Below, one piece after another: positions 9,970-21,396 of a DNA stretch of 64,000 bases (the stretch's first letter is position 1; the number at the start of each line of letters is the position of its first letter). The notes under the pieces are model-generated. The model was given only the letters and a program-made list of their open reading frames with translations. It was not told where the DNA came from and ran no database searches. This DNA is from Enoplolaimus lenunculus (taxonomy: Eukaryota > Nematoda > Enoplea > Enoplida > Thoracostomopsidae). The translations under genes and the position numbers were made by a program. The DNA lies in contig JASANG010003984.1 in the NCBI GenBank assembly GCA_030248215.1, positions 558,001-622,000 of the forward strand, given 5' to 3'.

Positions 9970-10800
9970 TATTTGGAATTTTTGGTTATTCTTTATGCGC
10001 ATTTGAAGCTTATATCTTTGTGACACACTTAATCTGAAATTAAATTAAATAATCCAGCATGCTAACTGTTTCTTTGCCGTGTAGGAAAAAAGTTTACAAT
10101 TTATAGTGGGCGAATACCAGGTTTAAAGTTGTAAGAGTTTCAAATCGAAAACGGGCCATACAACATGGACTTTCGTGTTGGGAACCGCAAGATACGGCGG
10201 GGTCCGCATAAGGACCGTCTGGCTAAACCCAATCGTACGGCAGAGAAATATTTCGTTTGGGAAAAGTTCTGTAACCAAATTTTCAGTAAGACAAACTTTT
10301 TCACACTCTACGCACAATTGAACCCCGGTGTCAACGATGTGTTGGACCCTATTGAATATCGATTCGCGGTTGGTGTCGAACCTAAAATATGGTCGCGCAG
10401 GTGCCAAAGTTGTGACAGGCTCAAGAACCAGAATTCAAGTTAATCTTATTTTGAAGTTTTGAGCAGAAAAAAGTATTACGTTTTTTCTTGAATATCAAAT
10501 GTAAATTTTGCCGTTCAAGTTTCATTGAAGTTGTCTTGAGAGTTGAAACTCAAGTGTTAATAAAATCTGTTTTTGACAAATGTACGTTTATCATTGCAAC
10601 GGACACTGGTGACTTTATAGTGCCACCCCGTTCGAGTGTCAGGGTTTAGGATCTTTGCTTTGGATCCTGGCTTTAAATTGGTTCTCGAAAGAATTAGAAC
10701 CAACGTATGGAATACGGCCGAACACTGTGGTATAAACGTATTTCTAAGCCTACAGCCTAAACCTTCGCCTAAAGCGTATGATAGTATACTGTATTGCGAA
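9970..10800. other. unassigned DNA with a two-strand open frame
   Basis: At 10123-10443 both strands are open for more than 90 codons and local GC is raised. No splice context or family match was found for either strand, so no gene is called. A short CCTAAG remnant lies at 10735-10775. Confidence 0.3.
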
Positions 10801-10844
10801 AAGGATTAAGCCGTATAAAACACGGTAAAGTTTTGTAGCAAGAA

Positions 10845-11477
10845 TTCACTGCGCTAACTTGCACAAAATACTTGAAGCTGCAAATCTTTGCAAGGAATAA
10901 ATTATCCGTTCGGTAAATGACGATGAATCAACTCGACTCGCGAAGCTGTTCAAACCTATGAATTAATTCGTGGTATATATTTATCACGAATACACTCAAA
11001 ATAATATTTCTGATATTTAAGAAAAAATTTCTTACATTTGAGAAATATACGTTTCAGATTTGCCACAGAAAACACTTTTCTGAATAAATTCAAAAATACT
11101 TTTTTGTGTGTAGTTTGCAGTTGCAAGTTGTTCGAACAAAGTTTTGGAAAAACTTGCAGCTGCAAGTTTCAAGAACTTTAAGCGTAAAGAAGGCTTTATT
11201 CAAAATTTCTGGACTTGAAAACGATTTCATACCGGTACAATTTCTATTCAATGCTTATAAAATGTAAAACAAGCCTCATCACTATTGCGGAAGACTGCGA
11301 AGTATCAAACAAGTTTGACAGTTTAATTAATTCAAGCTTTTGAATTACATTTAACAGCATGAGAGTTTCAGTGGATTTTAGCAGCTGCAAGAACTTCCAC
11401 GTTGTTTTGTGACCAAACTTCCACATGCAAGTGGCACGTCAAAATTATTGCTGCAAAAACTTGCACATGTGAATAGG
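10845..11477. mobile_element. decayed family J element with nested Q element
   Basis: CTTGCAGCTGCAAGTT-type blocks and a right end reading TTGCACATGTGAATAGGG followed by TTTTAA mark family J. The order is disturbed and a Q-type element (10993-11110) interrupts it. Confidence 0.45.
10993..11110. mobile_element. family Q short element
   Basis: Left end CACTCAAAATAATATTTCTG, right end AAAAATACTTTTTTGTGTG. The same ends, inverted, bound 35321-35566. Confidence 0.65.
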
Positions 11478-11479
11478 GT

Positions 11480-12440
11480 TTTAAATCACCGGTTAACGAT
11501 ACGTTTTCCAAACTGACGAACTCCTGCAATTGCATATCACAAAATCGGTACAGATGTAGAACGAATCAAATGCGAAAAATGTGCTAAATTTGAAACGACA
11601 AGTTACTGATCTAGAAGTTACAAGACGTATCCCTAACTGGTCATTGATCCTACACAAATTTGAGACTATAGGCCGTTTACTGAGATCCGTTTGATATGGC
11701 TGATTTCTATAATAGCTCATCCCGTGTGGAACATACACTAATTGGTGTACTACACGGTTTAGCAATCCGTTTTACGCGACAATCTTCATAAGCCTTCAAA
11801 GCCCACTTCGGCCAGAACGCCAAGCTCCTATATCTGAGTAGTGACGGTATTGCATCACAACGCTTGATGCAAGCTTACAAGAAATATGTTATCGTTTGCA
11901 TTCTCTAACATTATTCGTACAAAACCCTGTTTTCTTAAAATTTCCAACCATGCTAATATTTACCTCAAGGCTGTAAAACTTTTTCCGCCCTTGTCTCGGT
12001 CTCAGGGGCCCTTATTCTTCAGCCCCCAAATCCTACGTTCATGTGTATTTTTATAACCTCAAGTTTCGCGTAACATTTTCGCCAGCCAAACCTTTTAATA
12101 CTTTATATATTCAAAAAGTTGGCAGTTTTTGCCGTCGCACTTTTATGGGTGCAAACGCGTTTTTACGCACATTTATCTTTTCTCTCTCATCTCGCAGCCA
12201 AAACGCTTATTGCGTTCCCTTGTTTGGGTTGGTCATAAAGTGACTTATGGAAATAATGGCTTGTCGTGAACCGCTTAGATGTGGTTAAGTTTCGAACCTC
12301 CTCGTATAAACGTATAAAATGTGGTGCTAAGCGAAAGATAATTTATTAATCCGAAACCGCTCAAATGCATTTTGTGTTGCTGTTTACAGCCGCTCTATGA
12401 CTTGAAATTTGGCCGAGACGATTTGGATTCCGTTTTTACT
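11480..12440. other. unassigned non-coding DNA
   Basis: A few open frames up to 90 codons, none with splice context. Nothing recognised. Confidence 0.35.
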
Positions 12441-12445
12441 GGTTG

Positions 12446-12634
12446 GGCCAAAGTATGGAACACGGCCGTAACAGTAGTATCAATCATATTCCTAAGCATA
12501 AACGCAATAATGAGCTAATACCTGAGCGTAACCTAAGCCTATGCGTATTTAAGCAAAACATTTAGTTTAGAGTTTAAGCTTACACTACTGTAGAGTGGCT
12601 GAAAAACGTTCCGACCCTGATCTTTACACTGGTC
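12446..12634. mobile_element. family D MITE
   Basis: Reverse orientation. CCGTAACAGTAGTAT at the left and a right end reading CCCTGATCTTTACACTGGTC. Confidence 0.8.
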
Positions 12635-12725
12635 ACTGGTCGATAGACTTGTAACAGGTTTTAAGCGCAAATACACGTTTCTGATTTTTCAGTTTCGCCA
12701 GGTTGCTTTCCTCCGGAAAACTTTC

Positions 12726-12866
12726 GGCCAATGTTACTTTAAGGGGCGTAACAGTAGATTAATCGTATTTCTAAGCCTAAGCGTAAGCCTAAGCCTAAGC
12801 CTAAGCAAAAAAATATAATCTAGAATCTTAACGAACTCTTTTATGGACCGTCCAGAAACCTGGACA
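12726..12866. mobile_element. family C MITE, right end cut off
   Basis: The left end GGCCAATGTTACTTTAAGG is intact. The element stops after CCAGAAACCTGGAC, where family K sequence begins. Confidence 0.8.
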
Positions 12867-12867
12867 A

Positions 12868-13521
12868 AAATTTCAAGACATAAAAATGTTGTATTTCAGA
12901 CATTAATAGTCTTAAACAGCTCAGAAGTTTGTTTCTTAAATGGTTAAAACATAAATGTCTTGTATTTAAGGAATTGCTATTGCCAATTTATAAGACACAA
13001 ATTTCATTCTTTCAAAAAATAGTTGTGTTTTATTCAAGAATTAATTTACTGATTTTTATATATGGAAGAAAGTTGCTCCATTTAATTTTCTTAAAAGTGT
13101 ATATAAATAATCAAATTTCAAAAATATTTCGGGTTGAGCTCAGACTTTCCATCATAAGTTTACTTATTTGACGTATATTATAGGTTGTAAAGTATTTGTA
13201 TTGAGTTGAGCTTTAGCCCACAATTTTGAGTCGGATTCCATGGCAAATCTTTGTGTTTTATTTCAGACATATTTGTCTTGTATTTTAGAAATATTTGTCT
13301 TATATTTCAGAAATATTTTTCGTAATCGTTCATAAAACAAAATCTTAAATTTTAGATATTAAAGTGTGAAAATTTTAGACCAATATTTCTGAAAAATTTA
13401 AGAAATAAGTCTTGAATTCAAGACATTTATGTCTGGACTATGTATCAAAACATAATTGTCTTAAATTTCAGACAGTGTTTCTTGAATACAAGACAATATA
13501 TTTTCAATTTATTTTATGTGT
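12868..13521 (-). mobile_element. family K AT-rich element, copy 1
   Basis: Built of TCAGACATTAATAGTCTT / AAGACATTTATGTCTTG-like units. It shares an internal GAGCTCAGACTTTCC block with the inverse orientation of 17138-17776. The right end reads AATTTATTTTATGTGTG. An 80-codon frame inside is by-product. Confidence 0.6.
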
Positions 13522-13900
13522 GAGATAAATAAAGTTTTATTGATATTTCGACTCTCGGCTTGCAGCTTAGATATTTCATAGCTGATTTTGGGCTTAAATT
13601 CAATAATATTCAAAGTTAAAAGAGCGGCGAGAATAAATTTTTTATTTCAAATTAATCAAAAAAAAATCAGGTTTTCATTTTGTGCATTGCCAAGACAACG
13701 AGAGGCTACTAGGTTATGACGTGTCGGAAGTATTGACTATTTTACACCTTTTCAGCACTGGTCAACCAGACGTGTTTGCAATAGCAGTCTAATCTGGCTT
13801 ATTACGCCTAGGAATTTTAAATCTGTATACAAAGTTTGCTTTTATTTAATTTATTGTGTTTTCCAATAACTACAGTGAAAGTGTCATTTGATTACCGTTT
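13522..13900. other. unassigned non-coding DNA
   Basis: Nothing recognised. Confidence 0.35.
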
Positions 13901-13901
13901 C

Positions 13902-14098
13902 GGCCCATGTTACTTTAAGGGGCGTCCAGGTTTCTGTTAGGTCTATAAAAGAGTACGTTTAGATTCTAGATTACAATTTGTTGCGTAGGCTTAGGCTTAG
14001 GCTTAGGCTTAGGAACTCATTTTTGCAACGCTTAGGCTTATGCTTAGGCTTAGGAATACGCTTAATCTACTGCTACGCCCATTAAAGTAACATTGGCC
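13902..14098. mobile_element. family C MITE, near consensus
   Basis: Both ends intact (GGCCCATGTTACTTTAAGG; TTAAAGTAACATTGGCC). The core holds a single copy of the CTCATTTTTGCAACGCTTAGG unit that is amplified at 34.3-34.9 kb. Confidence 0.95.
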
Positions 14099-14754
14099 AC
14101 AGTCTCTGTATCCGTTAAATGCAAATCATGGTATAAAACTGGATTCATACATGACACTTTATCGCCGCCCAAGGTTTTAAGTCCTTCGTCACGGTCCCAG
14201 CCCGAGATCCCAGCGGTGAAACGAGGCGTACCCTGAATCGCAACCAAAGACGCTAAATTTTTTAAATCGCATGGAAGATTGGTTTTGCGGGGAACCCAAT
14301 AGATTCTGAACCCTCTTTTGGAGTAAGAAGGCGGTAGCAGCGGCGTCACTGTCCTGCCTGATGTGCTGACCGAAAAAATTACTAGTTCTTTGCGAAACAG
14401 TTTCGTTTGGTACCTTTTTAAGCAAACGTGACATCGGCAGGAGTAGTTCGGGCAGTATCGGGTTGGCCTAGTGAAACATTGCACGTAGTGTCGTGGAAAT
14501 CACACTGTCTGCCCTAAAGAAAGTAGAAACCAGGCTTATTTTCTAGACCCCTGGGTGTGATGTGTCCATTTGGCGATTTCCGGGCGCTAAACACAGCGCT
14601 GGACAATCGTACTCGTCTCTCTGACCGTTTCAGGAGCTGCTTGTTTATTTCCAGAATGTTATGTATTTCACTAAACATACATTTGAGTTCAGGTCTGACA
14701 AATCGTACAAGTAAAGCTTCAAGGTTCACGTCATAAAAAGGTAAAACTTTAACA
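14099..14754. other. unassigned DNA, slightly coding-like
   Basis: Two overlapping minus-strand frames (14062-14484 and 14189-14434) and a third (14514-14759) lie in a GC-raised stretch. The third contains an acceptor-like TTTGTCAG at about 14695 and a helix-like LKCMFSEIHNILEINKQLL. No domain can be assigned with confidence. Confidence 0.25.
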
Positions 14755-14945
14755 GCCAATGTTGTTTTTATGGCTGCAACTGTAGATTAAGCATATTTTT
14801 AAGCCTAAAGCTTAAGCGTTGAAAAATGTGTAAATCTAAGCCTAAACGTACTCTAAGCCTATTTAGCCAAAAAATAACCTAAGACTTAAATATACTTTTG
14901 CACTCCCACCGGAAATCGAGACGGCTTATAAAAGTAACACGGGCC
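14755..14945. mobile_element. family C MITE, diverged
   Basis: Core of TAAGCCTAAG hexamers with a right end reading AAAAGTAACACGGGCC. Confidence 0.75.
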
Positions 14946-15325
14946 AAAATATCGGATAATGTCAAGGACTTGCTACTTTGACAAAAGCGACTAAATGTAA
15001 TGTTACCACTAAGCTTCCGAACCCCCGGCTTGTGGTTTATGTGTTAGCCCTGAATCTAATCCTTGAACCTAACCCTTAATCGTGACAAAAACTCAAACCT
15101 AAATTTAAGGTTTAGGAAAATGCTTTTTGAGCCAGTGTGCAACCTGAATTATAAAATACGGAACCGGAAAGTTACAAAATTGCTCAACCGCAACCATAGC
15201 CGGTACCCGAAATCAAAAAATACTTGTTACCGAAAAATTCATATTAAACGCTATTTTATCGCTTTTAATGCTGAACGCCTGCGCATCCGTGAGCTTGTTC
15301 AGAACTTATGTGGGGTTTACGTTAG

Positions 15326-15749
15326 AACCGGGGCAGCCTGGGACACGTTTTGTTCCTATGAGACGATTGGGTGACATTTTGTCTGCGTGTAGACCCTATA
15401 TCGATATCGAATTCAAAAATTCGTATTTGTCTACTATAATCGTGTAGGGTCATTTTTCGTTATTAAATATCATATGATATTCGAGGTATTAGTACCAAAA
15501 GATCACACTGTCCCGCTGAATATCTTATGATATTCGTTGAAATTTTGGAATATCATTCGATATTCGCATGAATGTCCCACAGTATTACGTCACATACCGT
15601 CCCTTGTACACATTGATCATTCGAGAGCGGTGGTTTGTAAGCTAATGTCATATGACATTCGAGTTTTGTATGCTGACCCGATTTAAGTCCGAATTTTAAC
15701 GCTGACGTCCAATAAACATGCGACAAACCGTGTTCCGCCTGCCCCGGTT
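15326..15749. mobile_element. family L DNA transposon remnant/MITE, copy 1
   Basis: Ends AACCGGGGCAGCCTGGGAC and GTTCCGCCTGCCCCGGTT are inverted repeats of about 30 bp. Inside are several short palindromes of the AATATCATATGATATTC type and a conserved block GAGAGCGGTGGTTTGTAAGC shared with 26983-27233 and 62776-63049. No transposase frame. Confidence 0.85.
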
Positions 15750-15905
15750 ACAACGTCGTGAATGCCGTATTATACTCTACGCGAGCAAATTATTGCTTTG
15801 TGGTCGTAAAACTCGTAAAATGGTTATCTCATGCAAACTTTAACCCATTCCTTCGAAATATTTCTTGTCTGCCATGTTCTCTTGTGTCGTGGCTTTATGG
15901 CATTT

Positions 15906-15906
<1 letters not shown>

Positions 15907-15939
<33 letters not shown>

Positions 15940-15940
15940 G
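15907..15940. repeat. (TTG)n microsatellite
   Basis: About eleven TTG units. The poly-leucine and poly-valine frames over it are artefacts. Confidence 0.9.
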
Positions 15941-16203
15941 GTAGTATTTTTTTATTTGAATTTACCGCAAATTCGCATTTCCGTTCCCGTGTGTTGCATG
16001 CGGTGACTTTGTTCTACACCGGCCATTTCAAAACTCGTAGCAACCGAAACAAAAAAAGTTTTATAGTCAAAACTCGAAGAACAGTCGACGGCCGGGCATA
16101 CAACGTCGGCTGATCAAAACCTTTTATGTCCTCATTTTCACATTTATGCCACCCGGTCAGGTTTATGTTGTCACTGTGATCGCCATGTTGTCTACCATGG
16201 ATG

Positions 16204-16344
16204 CGGGTCTGTAGTCAGAGGACGGTCAGGGGCGCTCAACCCCCCCTAGAAGAATTTTGGCCCACCCTAGAAAATTTTTGAACCTTGCTTGTAAAGCCAT
16301 CGAAAACCCTTGTATGCCTTTCCTGAAAAATGTTTAGCATCCTA
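16204..16344. mobile_element. family G element, joined to H
   Basis: Reverse orientation with TTTTGAACCTTGCTTGTAAA and CCCTTGTATGCC blocks. Its far end runs directly into a family H copy. Confidence 0.7.
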
Positions 16345-16525
16345 GCGCGGTTCGCTGGAGCATGCTAAGGTGGGGGCATCCAACATTCCGAAGTGTGCAC
16401 CCCTTTGGGATGATGAAAATATTTTTCAAAAATTTTGGTTCAAATCTTGTAAGGGTGGGGGGGGCCACGCTTCGGGGTGTTGGCCCACAAATGGGTGGTA
16501 TCGGGTGTAGCTGCTCCGACCCAGC
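16345..16525. mobile_element. family H repeat, copy 1
   Basis: GCTGGAGCATGCTAAGGTGG at the start and ATGGGTGGTATCGGG plus GCTGCTCCGACCC at the end, matched by 30380-30535 and 33433-33605. Confidence 0.6.
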
Positions 16526-17137
16526 TGCCAATCGTGAGCTTGCTACGGGCCTGCGTGGAGGGAGATAGTAAGAATTTACCGTGTCAAGGGGTTAATCGCA
16601 CGCCAAATTGCATATCATCTATATTAAGTTTGTATGTAAACAAAATTTGACTCAGCTAAAACATATTTATTACTAATTGCATGGAAACTATTTAAATGGG
16701 TTTGACCCCTTTTGGGTCTCCGTCATCATATCTTCGGGTCGTGTGCGAGTTCATGTAACGCACAGATGCAACAAAAATACACGACGCGTTTTTCAGCACA
16801 CGGCTAAAATAATCAGTTATTACACAATCAAAAGCGTAACCAGGTATTTCGTTTCGAGAGTGTATTTGCCGAAGTTATTTTGAGCTCTAAGGTTACGGAT
16901 GCTTTAAGTTATGTTAAAAGTGTGGTTTTCTTGAGTCTAGAAATTTTAGGCGAAAATATATTTCTCCTATCCCATCCTATGCAAATACGTCCCTGATCCA
17001 CAATGCTTAACAGAAGCGGTATGGAAGTTTTGAAGTTAAACCGGTGGCTGCGGTTGGTGGTTTTTGATTGGTATTTTGTGTTCTGAAATCGAGTCAAAAA
17101 CTAATATTTTTTTGCGGTGTTTTTAAGTCTTTTTACG
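16526..17137. other. unassigned non-coding DNA
   Basis: Nothing recognised. Confidence 0.35.
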
Positions 17138-17776
17138 CACAAAATAAATTGTTTTATATTGTAGAAATATTGTCTGAAATTTAATACAATATGTCTTAAT
17201 ATTGACTCCAGAGATTTATATTTATTATTTCAGACTTGTATTTGTGAAACTTGTCAGAAATTATGGGTCTGGAATTTGTCAGACTTAAAGTATTGTTTCA
17301 TGAACGTTTAAGACAAACATTTCTCAAATATAAGACAAATATTTCTGAAATACAAGACATAGATTTTGCAGGTAAACGACTAAAAATTGCAGGCTTAAAG
17401 CTCAACCAAATGCCATTACTCCTAAGATACGTCCAAGACGGATACTTAGGTTGGAGGAAGTCTGAGCCCAACACGAAATATTTTTAAAATTTGATGATTT
17501 ATATACACTCTTAAGAATATAAAACGGAACAAGTTTTTTACACATAAAAGTCGGAAAATTAATTGTTGAATAAAGGGCAACTTATTTTTTGAAACAAAAA
17601 AATTTATGTCATAGATTAACAGCGGTAATTTTTTAAATATGACACCGATGTTTTAACTATTTCTGACACGAATTTCTGAGCTGTCTAAGATTATTAATGT
17701 CTTAAATAGCGGACATTTTGGTTTTAAAATTTTAAGAAAGTAGGAGTCTTGAAATTATAAGACAATTTATTTTGTG
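17138..17776 (+). mobile_element. family K AT-rich element, copy 2
   Basis: Ends CACAAAATAAATTGTTTTAT and AGACAATTTATTTTGTG are inverted. The body is dominated by TTTCTGAAATATAAGACAAA-like units. The internal GTCTGAGCCCAACACG block is the reverse of that in 12868-13521. The 78-codon frame inside is not conserved in the other copy. Confidence 0.75.
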
Positions 17777-17784
17777 TCTCTATA

Positions 17785-18041
17785 CGCTATAAATTTCAAT
17801 GAGTTAAATACTTAACTCTGAATGAAAGTTAGTTATTTCTGAATTAACATCAGAAAACTTTAACTCACTCGGATTGGAGTTGATTATCACTCCGAGTTAA
17901 GCTGATTCCGTGGAAGTTGATTAATCGAACCAAAACGAGCTGAATCAACTCAGAATTGAGAGTTCTTATAGTCCTAACTCAGACTGAGTGATTTGATTCA
18001 ACTCATTCTGAATTAAAATCAACTCACTGGAATTTACAGCG
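17785..18041. mobile_element. family B MITE
   Basis: TA-flanked. The left end TATAAATTTCAATGAGTTAA and right end TGGAATTTACAGC mirror each other. The body is composed of TCAACTC/GAGTTGA motifs. Confidence 0.85.
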
Positions 18042-18192
18042 TAATTTACATTTAAAGATGATCGATTGATTATTTGTGCCGAAAAAATTTACACAATCAC
18101 TGTCAACTTTGCTAGGATCAGTCGGGAACGTCAAAGATTTCAGATAACCAGCCGCAACAAAAGCAGGGCTGCAAAATGTTTGAACGTGCGAG

Positions 18193-18365
18193 CGGGCCTG
18201 TAGCCAAGGAGGTCCCCAGGTTAGCCTCAGCCCCCAGGTAAAATTTTGGCCTCCCTTGGAAAGTTTTCAACCTTGCTTGTAACTCTTTGAACACTCTTGA
18301 ATGCCCCTCCTGAAAAATTTTTGTCTCCCCCCAAGCAAAAGCAAGGTGAGCTGGCTACGGGTCTG
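18193..18365. mobile_element. family G MITE
   Basis: Ends GGGCCTGTAGCCAAGG and GAGCTGGCTACGGGTCTG. The central TTTTCAACCTTGCTTGTAA is the family landmark. Confidence 0.85.
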
Positions 18366-18523
18366 TGTGGGAGTTACAAAATTGCAGAGGCAACCAGTTT
18401 ACTCCACCCACATCACAGCCTTTGTGACCAATAGATTTTAACATCGACTTAAACACCCACCCTGTCGGTTAAGCATACCTAATTTGCTAGCAGTAGTTTG
18501 TAAAAAATATCTCCCGATATTCA

Positions 18524-18612
18524 ATTTTGTCCTTATACCTGTTGATTTATTTGCTCTTTGATATTGACGGCGAATCAACATGGGTCAAAACGTGTTCATG
18601 GATGCCCCAGGT
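18524..18612. mobile_element. family L right-end fragment
   Basis: GACGGCGAATCAACATGGG and ATGCCCCAGGTATAA match the last part of family L. The rest is absent. Confidence 0.55.
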
Positions 18613-18767
18613 ATAAGGTAAACTACTTGACTTAAATTTTAAGTTTAAGGACAATGTTTTTTAAATGGGTGTAGCAGCCCTTGAACATTGTAATAATAAG
18701 TTTTCAAACAAGACAACTCTGACAACTGCGCATATCGAATTTGGTTCATATATAACTATGAACGATT

Positions 18768-18985
18768 GGTCCATGTAAAGATCAGGGGCGAAACGTTTTT
18801 TGTGGGACTACAATAGAATAAGCTTACGCTTTAGACTAATTTTTTGCTTGGCTTAGACTTAGGCTTAGGCTTAGGAACAAACTCATTCTTACGCTTAGGC
18901 TTAGGCTTAGGCTCAGGCTTAGGCTCAGGCTTAGGCTTAGGAATAAGCTTATAATACTGTTCAGCCCCTGTTGTTTTCATTGGCT
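18768..18985. mobile_element. family D MITE, long core
   Basis: Left end GGTCCATGTAAAGATCAGG, right end CCCCTGTTGTTTTCATTGGC. The core carries about a dozen TTAGGC-type hexamers including TCAGGC variants. Confidence 0.9.
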
Positions 18986-19054
18986 GAAAGATTAAATGCA
19001 AAAAAGGCCAAAAGTTTCAAAGTTCTCGTTTGAATGGTTCGAAATTTAGAAGAT

Positions 19055-19108
19055 CATATCATCAACTGGTGATTTGTGTTAGACATATTTGAGAGTATTG
19101 GCATCAAA
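19055..19108. mobile_element. family U end
   Basis: CATCAACTGGTGATTTGTG and ATATTTGAGAGTATT match the U terminus. No partner end was found nearby. Confidence 0.5.
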
Positions 19109-19113
19109 TTGTA

Positions 19114-19321
19114 CACTGCAATAAATAGTGAGTCTAATTAACTCTGTCCTAAAAAGGTTCTACGGGACTACACAAACTGAGTCGAATTCGACTCTGCCAG
19201 AGTCAAATTCGACTCGCTGAGGAGCACGTTTGACTCTGGCGAAGTCGAATTTGACTCAGTTTGTGTAATCCCGTAGACCCTATTTCGGAGAGAGTCAATT
19301 TCACTCGCCATTTTTGCAGTG
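19114..19321. mobile_element. family A foldback MITE
   Basis: Flanked by TA on both sides. Arms are slightly diverged (CACTGCAATAAATAG at the left). Confidence 0.9.
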
Positions 19322-19624
19322 TACTTTGCGTTCTGAACGGTTGTATACCATTTACTCGTTAAAAAACAAGACCGTCTATTGGCTAAATTCTTCAGAGTTC
19401 GAGTTCATAAAGACTGTGTTGTTGGTTAAACTGAAGTTGAGACTTTCATTGAAAAATTGCACAAGTCTGATTACTAGCGGTTTTCCGGTGTAATTTCGCA
19501 AAGTCGGCGTTCAAAAGTTTGGCCAAACGAGTTGACATCAACCAAACCAAGTATCGAATTCGAAGTTCACGCGACGACAGAACTATCACTGTTTGATGTG
19601 AAGCAATTAATTTTAGCTGAATTG

Positions 19625-19734
19625 ATGCAAAAACAACAACAACAACAACACCAATAATCACAACAAAATAATAATAATAATAACATAAATAATAATAATA
19701 AATAAATAAATAAATAATAATAATAACAGTAATA

Positions 19735-19770
<36 letters not shown>

Positions 19771-19840
19771 CAATAATAATAAATAACAACAATAATAATA
19801 ATAAATAAATATATAACAATAATAATAAGAATAATGAAAC
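19625..19840. repeat. (CAA)n and (AAT)n/(AAAT)n simple repeats
   Basis: A CAACAACAA run passes into about 170 bp of AATAAT/AAATAAAT. The Tyr/Leu/Ile-rich minus-strand frames covering it are translation of the simple repeat. Confidence 0.95.
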
Positions 19841-20225
19841 GCAATGTTTGCGTTTAACCGTCGGGGGCACGGCAACGCCTCAAGGAACCTCTTTCCATTT
19901 ATCAGTTAAAATAATATTTTTTAGATTTTACTTTTATAAATTGTGTTTGACACCCCTGTCTCGGTATAATTGTTATTGGGGTAAAAATTAAACCGGGTTT
20001 AATTCTGCCGAGGGGGGAACAATTAAACGGGGACCAAATTAAACCGTGACACCCTCCATATTTATTTCGTTGCGTTCAAAGTTTCATGCCTGTAAAACGT
20101 AACGTGGAATAAAAACAACTCAGATCATAAACTGCAGATTAGCGAAACCCTCGGGGAAAATGAGAAAAGGTGACGTATATTTAGCTATTTACTTTAGCCA
20201 GCAATGACACAGACCTGAAAAATAG

Positions 20226-20401
20226 TTGCGCTATACTTTGCTGTGCCGGACGCCATATCACGTCGGCGCGCGCAACTATAAATAAAAATATTGGCAAAAT
20301 ATATTTAATTTCGTGCGACAATTTTTAATTAATAAATTTTATCGGGGCGTGCGGCGGCATCCGGCGGCGACCAGCGGCGTCCGGCGGATATAGCGCATCC
20401 G
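20226..20401. mobile_element. family M MITE, GC-rich ends
   Basis: Ends TTGCGCTATACTTTG and GGATATAGCGCATCC. Subterminal CGGCGGC-rich blocks enclose an AT-rich middle. Confidence 0.75.
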
Positions 20402-20556
20402 TAAGTTTCTAATCGAGTCTTGAAAATTTATTTTACCTGTAGATTGCCAAATTTATATATAACACACTACAAAAGTTACATTAACAGAGTTCCACAACGC
20501 GCATTCAGTTTATACATTCAATCATTATCTAAAGTTTATTCGAAACTCAACTTAAG

Positions 20557-20836
20557 CCCTATTCACACGTGCAAGTTTTTGCTGTGAGAACTTGCAGCTG
20601 CAAATTGCACTTGCAAGTTTTGTGCAAAATCCCGTTCGAAAAACTTGCAGCTGCAAAAAGTTCATTAAAAATCAAAGCTAGGAATTTTGCTCTCATGTAT
20701 AAGTAATAACCATGCAAGTTCACTGAATTTATTGCAGCCGCTTTCTGTCTCATTGGCTGATGAAAAAATGCAAGTTCTGCGTGCAAGTTGCAGCTGCAAG
20801 TTCTCGCAGCAAAAACTCGCACGTGTGAATAGGGTT
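20557..20836. mobile_element. family J piggyBac-like MITE, best copy
   Basis: TTAA-flanked on both sides. Terminal inverted repeat CCCTATTCACACGTGCAAG / GCACGTGTGAATAGGG. CTTGCAGCTGCAA palindromes recur in both halves. TTAA sites and CCC ends are hallmarks of the piggyBac superfamily. No coding capacity. Confidence 0.9.
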
Positions 20837-21123
20837 TAATTGTTATTTGTAATGTTTTTCCAGCATCAATGTTTAATGTGTAATATAATGTTTTATTAAC
20901 CAAATAATGACATGCTTTGTTACATCTTTCCTTCGAACTGTCGTTGGCATCAACCACGTTCAGTAGCCAATTGTGGCACCGCAGTTGCGTCGTATTCAAA
21001 TTTGGCAACGATTATTGGATCGATACAAGCGGTTTTTGTTTACTTCACACTGATCAGAGGACCACAGCCCGTTAACGGTAAGTACCATTCAGAGGTAATT
21101 GGCAGGATTTCAATTCAAGACAA
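20837..21123. other. unassigned non-coding DNA
   Basis: A 93-codon frame spans 20912-21193 but runs into an adjacent repeat. Not called. Confidence 0.3.
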
Positions 21124-21341
21124 CAGCGGATCCAGATGGGGGCGGCGGGGTTACGTTACAATTCTTTACAAGTTTTTTCCGCAGCATTTATAAAATGATA
21201 AGGTTCCTAGCTTCCAATTTTTCATCCTCAGGAAATTTTTTGGTGATAAAATGATAAGGTTCCCATCATACAATTTTTGCGTTTGATGACACTTGCCAGC
21301 CCGCCTCCCTCATCCTTCGGATATTTTAGGATCCGCCTCTG
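21124..21341. mobile_element. family I MITE, copy 1
   Basis: Ends CAGCGGATCCAGATGGGGG and AGGATCCGCCTCTG are inverted. Internally TGATAAGGTTCC occurs twice, 57 bp apart. Confidence 0.7.
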
Positions 21342-21396
21342 ATAAATTTATATACAACGTGACCCTACTTTGTGAAATTCGGGTATTGGTCATGTA

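Noticed and set aside
10123-10443. Overlapping 90-codon frames on both strands; MDFRVGN at the start of the plus frame recalls casein kinase I
   Set aside because: The similarity ends after seven residues, with no glycine loop, and there is no splice support for either strand.
14062-14759. Minus-strand frames suggesting a split gene, one with a helix-like MFSEIHNILEINKQLL reminiscent of a RhoGEF segment
   Set aside because: The resemblance is a short helix only. The two lower frames overlap each other and partly a family C element. No consistent splice path was found.
15758-16113. Two overlapping ORFs with poly-Leu/poly-Val
   Set aside because: Caused by the (TTG)n microsatellite.
19446-19875. 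Three long minus-strand frames, Tyr/Leu/Ile-rich
   Set aside because: They are translations of (AAT)n and (CAA)n simple repeats.
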